From NCBI GenBank assembly GCA_035279525.1, contig DATEHQ010000078.1:1-16744 (forward strand): a DNA stretch of 16,744 bases, read 5' to 3'. The first letter of the stretch is position 1; every line of letters starts with the position of its first letter. The translations under genes and the position numbers were made by a program. The notes under the pieces were generated by a model. The model did not search any database and had not been told where the DNA came from. It saw nothing but the letters and a program-made list of their open reading frames with translations. Shown here piece after piece: positions 1 to 5,812 of the stretch. The stretch comes from DATEHQ01 sp035279525 (GTDB taxonomy: Bacteria > Chloroflexota > Dormibacteria > Dormibacterales > Dormibacteraceae).

Positions 1-811
1 CGGCTCCGCGCCCAACTATGCGCACGGGGTCATTGACCCGATCGAAGGGCTGGCGAAGATCGCCCAGGAGTACGACCTGGGCCTGCACGTCGATGGATGC
101 CTCGGTGGATTCATCCTGCCGTGGGCCGAGCGCCTCGGTTACGAGATTCCGCGGTTCGACTTCCGCGTCCCCGGCGTGACGTCGATCTCCGCGGACACTC
201 ACAAGTACGGATACGCTTTGAAGGGCACGAGCGTCCTTCTCTATCGCACCCCGGAGTTGCGCCGGCATCAGTACTTCAACTACCCGGACTGGCCGGGCGG
301 GATTTACATGTCTCCCGGGCTGTCCGGCAGCCGTTCGGGCGGCATCGTCGCGGCGACGTGGGCGGCGATGGTGAGCCTGGGTGAGAAGGGCTACCTGGAC
401 ATCGCGGCGCGCATCTTTGAGACCGCCGCCAGGATTCGCGCCGGCGTCGATGCCATTCCCGAGCTCGAGGTGATCGGCGATCCGACGTTTCTCGTCGCGT
501 TTCGCGCGCGCGAGCTGAACATCTTCCACGTCAATGACTTCCTGATCGGGCGCGGGTGGAGGCTCAACGCCCTGCACCTGCCGCCCGCCCTGCACTTCTG
601 CGTGACGCGGCCCAACACCGCGCCGGGGGTGGCCGAGGCCTTCGTCGCCGACCTGGGCGACGCGGTCGAATACGCCAGGCATCCCGCTCGCGAAGAGCCG
701 AAGAGTGGCGCCCTGTACGGGCTCGGCGGCACGCCGTCGGGCAATGAGGCGCTGGGAATGCTGTTCGACGCCGCGCTCGACGCCATGTACGAGGTCGCTC
801 CGAGCGGGTGA
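1..811 (+). CDS. Sphingosine-1-phosphate-lyase-like PLP-dependent enzyme (5' truncated)
   Basis: The window opens inside this gene. The first complete codon is at base 2, and 269 residues remain of a family whose members usually have about 400-550. The visible part matches group II PLP-dependent decarboxylases, closest to sphingosine-1-phosphate lyase. An HVDGCLGGF segment (bases about 83-109) holds the cofactor-contacting Asp. The SADTHKYG motif carries the Schiff-base lysine at 203-205 and is followed by the family's KGTS segment. Known S1P lyases split phosphorylated amino alcohols between C2 and C3 to give an aldehyde and phosphoethanolamine; relatives decarboxylate amino acids. No transmembrane anchor is visible, but the N-terminus is outside the window. 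The stop codon overlaps the kinase start (GTGA), so the two are probably cotranslated. Inference: the true substrate may be a phosphorylated product of that kinase rather than a sphingoid base. The family call is secure; the substrate is unknown. Confidence 0.88.
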   Translation, partial: GSAPNYAHGVIDPIEGLAKIAQEYDLGLHVDGCLGGFILPWAERLGYEIPRFDFRVPGVTSISADTHKYGYALKGTSVLLYRTPELRRHQYFNYPDWPGGIYMSPGLSGSRSGGIVAATWAAMVSLGEKGYLDIAARIFETAARIRAGVDAIPELEVIGDPTFLVAFRARELNIFHVNDFLIGRGWRLNALHLPPALHFCVTRPNTAPGVAEAFVADLGDAVEYARHPAREEPKSGALYGLGGTPSGNEALGMLFDAALDAMYEVAPSG

Positions 812-2355
812 CCGAGCCGTGGGTCCTGGCGGTCGACCTCGGCACGGGCGGACCGAAAATCGGAGCCGTTTCTCTGCAAGGGGACCTGCTGGCTCACGCG
901 CGCTCGACCGTTCACACCCGCTACCTGCCAGGCGGTGGGGCGGTGCAGGACCCCGCTGACTGGTGGGATCAGATCGCCAAAGGAGTCCGCGAGGTCGTGG
1001 GCTCCGGTCGCGTCGAACCAGAGTCGTGTGCCGGCGTCGGCATCACCGGGCAGTGGGGATCGACCGTCCCGATCGATGAATCCGGACGCGCGGTCGGCGA
1101 TTGCCGGCTGTGGGCGGACACGCGCGGTGGAAGGTTCTCCGCCCTTGCCGTCGGCGGGCCGGTTTCTCTGTTCGGCTACTCGCCGACGAACATCCTCCGC
1201 TGGGTGCAGCTGACCGGTGGAGCGCCGTCGCCCCACGGTGCCGATCCCCTTGGCCATGAGCTGTACATGCGCAATTGCGAGCCGGAGCTCTACGCAAGGA
1301 CGAAGACGTTTCTCGAGCCGGTCGATTACCTCGCCTTGCGCTTCACGGGTCGGGCCGCCGCGACCCCGGCGTCGATGATCCTGTCCTGGCTTACCGACAA
1401 TCGGCCGGGCTCGAGACCGGCGTACGTTCCCGAGCTCATCCGCCGTTCGGGACGCGATCGCTCCAGGCTGCCCGAGCTGATGCCGACCGGCAGTGTCGTC
1501 GGGCAAGTGCTGCCGGATGTGGCCGAAGAGTTGGGCATCGCCGAGGTTCCGGTGGTCGCCGGTGTGCCCGACCTGCACAGCGCATGGATCGGTTCCGGCG
1601 CGGTCGCGCCGTTTCAGCCGCACGTGACCATCAGCACGACCGCGTGGATAGCCTGCGAAGTGCCGTTCAAGAGAACCGACGTGCTGCACCAGATGGCTTC
1701 GGTCCCGGGCGTACGACCCAACAACTACCTGATCGCCAACAACCACGAGACCGCGGGACTGTGCCTTACCTGGCTGCGCGGCTCGCTAGTCGATGGCGAT
1801 TACGACGAGCTGTGCGAGCTCGCCGCCGGGGTCCCGGCGGGAAGCGCGGGGCTAATGTTCACGCCCTGGCTTAACGGTGAGCGGACTCCGGTCGAGGATC
1901 GAACGCTGCGAGGCGCGTTCCTCAACGTGTCGCTCGAGACCGGGAAGGCGCAGATGGTGCGGGCCGTCCTCGAAGGCGTTGCTTTCAACGCGCGCTGGCT
2001 GCTGGATGCGGTCGAAAAGTTTGCCGGACGCTCGGTCTCGTCGCTGCGCATTCTCGGTGGTGGCGCCCAGTCGGACCTTTGGTGCCAGATCCACGCCGAC
2101 GTACTCGGCAAGCGGATCGAGAGGGTGGAGGAGCCGGTGCATGCGAGCGTGCGCGGCGCAGGACTGTTTGCGGCGCTGTCGTTGGGCAAGATCACGCTGG
2201 AGGACGTGCCGCAGCTGGTGCGCGTGGCGGACGTTTTCGAGCCGAACGACGCCGCCCGGTCGACATATGAGCCGATGTATCGCGAGTTCAAGGGTTTCTA
2301 CGGCGCGCTTCACGGCAGCTACGCCCGACTAAATGGCGGAGTGGCCGCACGATGA
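808..2355 (+). CDS. FGGY-family carbohydrate kinase (xylulokinase-like)
   Basis: This 515-residue protein has the full two-domain FGGY fold at normal family length. The N-terminal phosphate-binding segment AVDLGTGGPK lies at about residues 8-17. The GITGQWGS segment and the following LWADTRG (about 78-107) match the sugar-binding region. The predicted catalytic base is Asp255 in AGVPDLHSAWIGSG. The C-terminal ATP-binding LGGGAQSDLW lies at about 416-425, followed by ASVRGAGLFAA. Family members phosphorylate ketoses or polyols such as xylulose with ATP in the cytosol. The GTG start overlaps the stop of the PLP-enzyme gene by four bases, and the gene's stop overlaps the next ATG in the same way, so the three genes form one translational unit. 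Xylulokinase is the nearest recognisable subfamily, but no xylose isomerase is present and the GVPD motif differs from the usual GGGD-type context. The substrate is therefore open. Confidence 0.9.
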   Translation: MTEPWVLAVDLGTGGPKIGAVSLQGDLLAHARSTVHTRYLPGGGAVQDPADWWDQIAKGVREVVGSGRVEPESCAGVGITGQWGSTVPIDESGRAVGDCRLWADTRGGRFSALAVGGPVSLFGYSPTNILRWVQLTGGAPSPHGADPLGHELYMRNCEPELYARTKTFLEPVDYLALRFTGRAAATPASMILSWLTDNRPGSRPAYVPELIRRSGRDRSRLPELMPTGSVVGQVLPDVAEELGIAEVPVVAGVPDLHSAWIGSGAVAPFQPHVTISTTAWIACEVPFKRTDVLHQMASVPGVRPNNYLIANNHETAGLCLTWLRGSLVDGDYDELCELAAGVPAGSAGLMFTPWLNGERTPVEDRTLRGAFLNVSLETGKAQMVRAVLEGVAFNARWLLDAVEKFAGRSVSSLRILGGGAQSDLWCQIHADVLGKRIERVEEPVHASVRGAGLFAALSLGKITLEDVPQLVRVADVFEPNDAARSTYEPMYREFKGFYGALHGSYARLNGGVAAR

Positions 2356-3560
2356 CGACGAGCATCGCGGTTGCGGCGCGCTCGTCCGGCGTGCGCTGGG
2401 CCGTGCTCGGAGCGTATGCGTTGCTCGCGGCGTCCACGCAGCTCCTGTGGCTGACCTTCGCTGCCGTCGACACCCGAACCGCGGCGGCGATGCACGTCAG
2501 TGTCGGCCTGGTCGGTGACCTGGCGGCGGTGTTTCCGTTCGTGTACATCGTCCTGGCGCTGCCCACCGGTCGGTGGCTCGATGCCCGGTTCGCGCAGGCG
2601 CTCGGGACAGGAGCATTGCTCACCGGCGCGGGTGCGCTGATCAGGGTCTTCGCGCCCGATTCGTTTGGCTGGCAGATGGCGGGACAGGTAGTGATCTCCG
2701 CTGGTCAGCCGCTCGTGCTGAACTCCATCAACAAGCTCGCGGCGCACTACTTCGCACCGCACGAGCGGGCGACTGCCATCTCCATCGGAACGGCGGCGCT
2801 GTTCGTCGGCATCCTCGCCGCCGTCCTCATCGCAGGGCCTTTGTTTGATGCGGGCGGTTTGCGCTTGCTGCTCTGGGTCCAGGCCATCCCGTCTGCTGTC
2901 ATTGCGGTCGTCATGGTGGTCGCGCTGCGCACACCGCCGTTCTACCCCGAGGATCCGTCGGCCGCCGCGAGCTTGCGCTGGCTCGTCCATGACCGATTCA
3001 TGTGGACGCTCGCTGCGCTGGTGTTCATCGGCATGGGCACCTACAACGCCGTGGCGACGTGGCTGCAGCCGATCCTGGCGTCATTCAATGAGGGCGATGC
3101 AGCCGGCGGGCTGATCGCGGCGCTGACGTTCGCCGGCGTGCTTGGCGCCGCTGTGCTGCCGACCGCGGCAGCGCGCACGGGCCGGCGTCGCCTGGTGCTG
3201 ATCGTGGCGCTCATCGTTGCCGCGGTCGCGTTCCTCGCCATCGCGGCTATCCACAACCTCGTGTGGCTCGGTGTGTGGATGTTTGCGACCGGATTCGTCC
3301 TGCTTGCGGCGCTGCCGGTCGTCCTCGATTGGTCGGGCATCCACGCGGGCGCTGAACGTCAGGGCGCGGCGGTCGGATTCCTGATGATGGCCGGCAACCT
3401 CGGCGGCTTGATCCTCGTGCTGATCATCCAGCCCGTGATCGGCAATCCCTACATATCGCTGGGGATCCTGGTTGTAATCGCCGTGCTCGGTCTGCCGATC
3501 GTGCTGCGCTTACCCGCTCGCACCGACAGGCCGGTGCACGACGCGCACCAGAATCGATGA
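2352..3560 (+). CDS. MFS transporter, SLC49/FLVCR-like
   Basis: This 402-residue, strongly hydrophobic protein has about twelve predicted membrane spans in two halves, with the central loop near residues 195-215. After the PTGRWLDAR loop (a typical MFS 2-3 loop) comes a segment at about 117-140 reading GQPLVLNSINKLAAHYF and then ERATAIS. This closely resembles the signature of the SLC49/FLVCR branch of the major facilitator superfamily. Characterised SLC49 members move small organic cations or haem-related compounds, but bacterial members are mostly unassigned. The ATG overlaps the kinase stop (ATGA), and a GGAG Shine-Dalgarno sits about ten bases upstream at 2338-2341. Context suggests it imports the substrate that the kinase phosphorylates; this is inference. 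The last 51 bases overlap the 3' end of the convergent antiporter gene. Confidence 0.87.
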   Translation: MTTSIAVAARSSGVRWAVLGAYALLAASTQLLWLTFAAVDTRTAAAMHVSVGLVGDLAAVFPFVYIVLALPTGRWLDARFAQALGTGALLTGAGALIRVFAPDSFGWQMAGQVVISAGQPLVLNSINKLAAHYFAPHERATAISIGTAALFVGILAAVLIAGPLFDAGGLRLLLWVQAIPSAVIAVVMVVALRTPPFYPEDPSAAASLRWLVHDRFMWTLAALVFIGMGTYNAVATWLQPILASFNEGDAAGGLIAALTFAGVLGAAVLPTAAARTGRRRLVLIVALIVAAVAFLAIAAIHNLVWLGVWMFATGFVLLAALPVVLDWSGIHAGAERQGAAVGFLMMAGNLGGLILVLIIQPVIGNPYISLGILVVIAVLGLPIVLRLPARTDRPVHDAHQNR

Positions 3561-4658
3561 CGCGGCGATGGTGAGAACCACAGCCGTCACCAGGCCCGCC
3601 TCGACCTCCGCCGGGATGAATCCCGCGGCCAGCGCAAGGGCTCCGAGGACGTAGCTGAACTCACCCACCTGGGCAAGCCCGACCGCAACCTGAAGCGGTC
3701 GGGCGCCGAGGCGCGCCAGACGAGCGAGCAGCCACGCGATTGCGCCTTTCGCAACGACGACCAGGACGAGGAATGCGAGAAGCCATGGCAGCGCCCGCGG
3801 CAGCCTCGAGGGGTCGATGACGGTGCCAAGGGCGACGAAGAACATCACCGCGAAGAGGTCTCGGAACGGCAGAAGGCGCTGCCGTGCCTCTGCCGCGACC
3901 GAGCTCTCGGTGATGACGAGCCCGGCGACGAAAGCCGCGAGGGCCAGGGGAATGCCGAAATACCGCGATCCGACACCTGCGACCAAGAGACCGCCCGCGA
4001 CCGAGACGAGCAGGAAGAGGTCGTGTTCCGTCTGCATCCGCGTCAGTAGCCACGGCAACACGAACGCGGCAATCGCCGCGATGATCAGAAACGCCGCAAC
4101 GCCGGCGATCGCGGCGATTCCGCTGTGTCCGCCGATACCCAGAACGACGACCAGCACGAGCGCCGCGCTCACTCCGACGAGGTCCTGGACCACGCTCCAG
4201 CTCAACAGGACCTCGTCGGTGCGCGGATCGGTCGTGCGGCGCTTGCTGCGGGTGATGTTGACCACGACAACGCTCGACGACATCGCGATCGAGAGACCTA
4301 CCAAGGCCGCGCCGGCCGGATGAAGGCCAAGTGCAAGGCACACTGCCGAGCTGATGATCCAGGTGACGAGAACTTGAAGCGGCCCCAGCAACAGCAGCTT
4401 GCGCGCCTCGCGGGCGAGCCGGATCGGGTTGATCTCGATGCCGACCTCGAACAGCAGCAGCACGACGCCGATGTCGGCCAGGATGGACAGCTGCTCGCGG
4501 TTGGCCACGTAGCCAGGCGTGAACGGTGAGACGACGATCCCGACAGCCAGGTATCCGATCACCGAGGGCAGCCCAAGCATTCGCGCGGCCCTGCCCGCCA
4601 GCGCCGCCAGAAAGAGGAGGAGGCCCAGCTCGAGGATCGCGGGCGCGGTATGGTCCAC
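3510..4658 (-). CDS. Kef-type cation/proton antiporter (CPA2 family)
   Basis: About 382 residues from the chosen GTG at 4658, nearly all hydrophobic, forming a sodium/hydrogen exchanger (PF00999) domain with roughly 12-13 spans. Family segments are easy to see: LPSVIGYLAVGIVVSPF near the N-terminus, LLLFEVGIEINP, GLSIAMSSSVVVVNI, the SWSVVQDLVG stretch with the CPA2-type QD pair, and AAFVAGLVITES. Unlike KefB/KefC it ends after the membrane domain and has no C-terminal TrkA-N/RCK nucleotide-binding domain, so glutathione- or NAD-type gating is not expected from this chain. The likely role is K+ or Na+ exchange for H+ across the inner membrane. An in-frame GTG at 4715 would add 19 unconserved residues and run into the divergent acetyltransferase gene. 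I prefer 4658, which lies seven bases after a TATTCT box. The exact ion is unknown. Confidence 0.88.
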   Translation of the reverse strand: MDHTAPAILELGLLLFLAALAGRAARMLGLPSVIGYLAVGIVVSPFTPGYVANREQLSILADIGVVLLLFEVGIEINPIRLAREARKLLLLGPLQVLVTWIISSAVCLALGLHPAGAALVGLSIAMSSSVVVVNITRSKRRTTDPRTDEVLLSWSVVQDLVGVSAALVLVVVLGIGGHSGIAAIAGVAAFLIIAAIAAFVLPWLLTRMQTEHDLFLLVSVAGGLLVAGVGSRYFGIPLALAAFVAGLVITESSVAAEARQRLLPFRDLFAVMFFVALGTVIDPSRLPRALPWLLAFLVLVVVAKGAIAWLLARLARLGARPLQVAVGLAQVGEFSYVLGALALAAGFIPAEVEAGLVTAVVLTIAASSILVRVVHRPVGASG

Positions 4659-4667
4659 TGCCCGGAG

Positions 4668-4673
4668 AATAGG
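4668..4673 (-). promoter_or_regulatory. Possible -10 box for a leaderless antiporter start
   Basis: On the minus strand TATTCT is followed by seven bases and then the GTG at 4658. That is the spacing expected of a sigma-70-type -10 (TANNNT) whose transcript starts at the initiation codon. I see no convincing -35 box and no Shine-Dalgarno. The call rests on spacing and on similar arrangements before rmuC and the SDR gene. Confidence 0.35.
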
Positions 4674-4681
4674 CGAGCGAG

Positions 4682-5344
4682 ATGCAGAGGCTGAATTGGC
4701 GCCCGGCGCGCTCACCAGAGCGGGCTCCGCTCGACGGCGAAACCGTGCTGCTCGAGCCCCTCGAAGTTTCGCGGCACGGCGACGACCTGTTCAAGAACGC
4801 TGAGGGCGCCGACTCGACCTGGGATTACCTCGCTTACGGGCCATTCGCGGGCCGCGCCGAGTTCTTCCGCTGGCTCGAGTCACGAGCTCCCCTCGACGAC
4901 CCGCTGACCTTCACGATCATCGACCGCGCGTCCGGCGAGGCGCGAGGTCTCGAGAGCCTGATGCGCATCGACGCAACTAGCGGGGTGATCGAGATAGGCC
5001 ATATCTGGCTTTCGCCCCGTCTGCAGCGGACCCGCCAGGCGACGGAGGCGATCTACCTGCTGTCGCGCTACATCTTTGACGAGCTCGGTTACCGACGTTA
5101 CGAGTGGAAGTGCGACGCGCTCAACGAACCTTCGCGTCGTGCCGCCGAGCGCTACGGCTTCGTCTTCGAAGGCATCTTTCGGCAGCACATGGTCATCAAG
5201 GACCGCAACCGCGACACCGCCTGGTACTCGATCCTCGACCGTGAATGGCCCTCCCGCCGGGCAGCTTTCGAGGCGTGGCTCAGCCTCGACAACTTCGACG
5301 CGGGCGGCGTCCAGAAGCGCTCGCTCGCCTCCCTGAGGGAATAA
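4682..5344 (+). CDS. GNAT-family N-acetyltransferase (RimJ/RimL-like)
   Basis: This 220-residue cytosolic acetyltransferase is of the RimJ/RimL (Acetyltransf_3) type. The N-terminal PLDGETVLLEPLEVSRH matches the family's opening strand. The centre carries VIEIGHIWLSPRLQRTRQAT (about residues 101-120), where the acetyl-CoA pyrophosphate loop lies. The C-terminal half has ELGYRRYEWKCDALNEPSRR and AAERYGFVFEGIFRQHMVIK, then NRDTAWYSILDREW, all strongly conserved in this group. The classical Q/RxxGxG/A loop is replaced by LQRTRQATEA, as in many members of this clade. The acceptor is unknown; a protein N-terminus or a small-molecule amine is possible. The ATG at 4682 lies 23 bp from the divergent antiporter start. 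GGAG at 4664-4667 is rather far for a Shine-Dalgarno, and TATGGT at 4649-4654 is a possible -10. A DUF385 gene follows after 27 bases and may be cotranscribed. Confidence 0.9.
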   Translation: MQRLNWRPARSPERAPLDGETVLLEPLEVSRHGDDLFKNAEGADSTWDYLAYGPFAGRAEFFRWLESRAPLDDPLTFTIIDRASGEARGLESLMRIDATSGVIEIGHIWLSPRLQRTRQATEAIYLLSRYIFDELGYRRYEWKCDALNEPSRRAAERYGFVFEGIFRQHMVIKDRNRDTAWYSILDREWPSRRAAFEAWLSLDNFDAGGVQKRSLASLRE

Positions 5345-5371
5345 GCGGCCTGAGCTCCGGTTAGAGCCGGC

Positions 5372-5749
5372 ATGGCAGTTTCAGAGGAGGCGGTGCGCCT
5401 AGCGCTCGAGCGGGGGCAGACCATCGACATCACCACTACCGGGCGGAAGAGCGGGAAGCCGCGCCGGATCGAGATCGTCTTCCACAACATCGGAGGCCGG
5501 ATCTACATCAGTGGGACTCCGCGGCCGGACAAACGCGACTGGCTGGCGAACCTCGAGGCGCACCCGGACTTCACGTTCCACCTGAAGGGGCGAGTGAGGG
5601 CAGACCTTGCCGCAAAGGCGCGGGTGATCGACCAGGAGGCTGAGCGCCGCGAAGTGCTTCCGCATGTCGCACGCGCGTGGGGTCGTAAGGACCTCGAAGT
5701 GATGGTGCGGCAGAGCCCGCTCATCGAGGTCACGTTTCCCGGCCGGTAA
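5372..5749 (+). CDS. Nitroreductase/deazaflavin-dependent oxidoreductase-like protein (DUF385)
   Basis: This 125-residue protein is of the DUF385 / nitroreductase-family deazaflavin-dependent type, a split beta-barrel related to FMN- and F420-binding oxidoreductases. The diagnostic opening ITTTGRKSGKPRRIEIVFHNIGG lies at about residues 19-41, followed by ISGTPRPDKRDWLANLEAHPDF (about 46-67), the core cofactor-binding half. The tail VMVRQSPLIEVTF closes the barrel. Known relatives such as mycobacterial Ddn reduce quinones or nitroimidazoles with reduced F420, and other members bind flavin or haem, so the cofactor is not certain. Length is normal for the short single-domain members. The ATG has no evident Shine-Dalgarno. 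The gene follows the acetyltransferase by 27 bases and ends just before a strong hairpin terminator. Its presence hints at an F420-using organism, but no F420 synthesis gene is in view. Confidence 0.85.
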   Translation: MAVSEEAVRLALERGQTIDITTTGRKSGKPRRIEIVFHNIGGRIYISGTPRPDKRDWLANLEAHPDFTFHLKGRVRADLAAKARVIDQEAERREVLPHVARAWGRKDLEVMVRQSPLIEVTFPGR

Positions 5750-5756
5750 AACGAGA

Positions 5757-5788
5757 AAAGCGCCGCCTGATTTCTCAGGCGACGCTTT
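5757..5788. terminator. Bidirectional rho-independent terminator
   Basis: AAAGCG-C-CGCCTGA pairs with TCAGGCG-A-CGCTTT around a TTTC loop: 13 base pairs with one C/A mismatch. It lies between the convergent DUF385 gene (stop at 5749) and nrdJ (stop at 5813). Read on the minus strand, the stem ends in CGCTTTTC followed shortly by GTTTTA, a good T-rich tail for terminating nrdJ. On the plus strand the CTTT tail is shorter. It probably serves both genes. Confidence 0.85.
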
Positions 5789-5812
5789 GCTGGAGGGGAA
5801 AAGTGGTCTGTT

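Noticed and set aside
391..1746. 451-codon open frame antisense to the PLP enzyme and kinase genes
   Set aside because: It crosses two real genes on the opposite strand and shows no domain or plausible start.
3510..4715. Longer antiporter start at 4715
   Set aside because: Both 4715 and 4658 are GTG codons, but the extra 19 residues are Ser/Ala-rich, unconserved in character and overlap the acetyltransferase gene.
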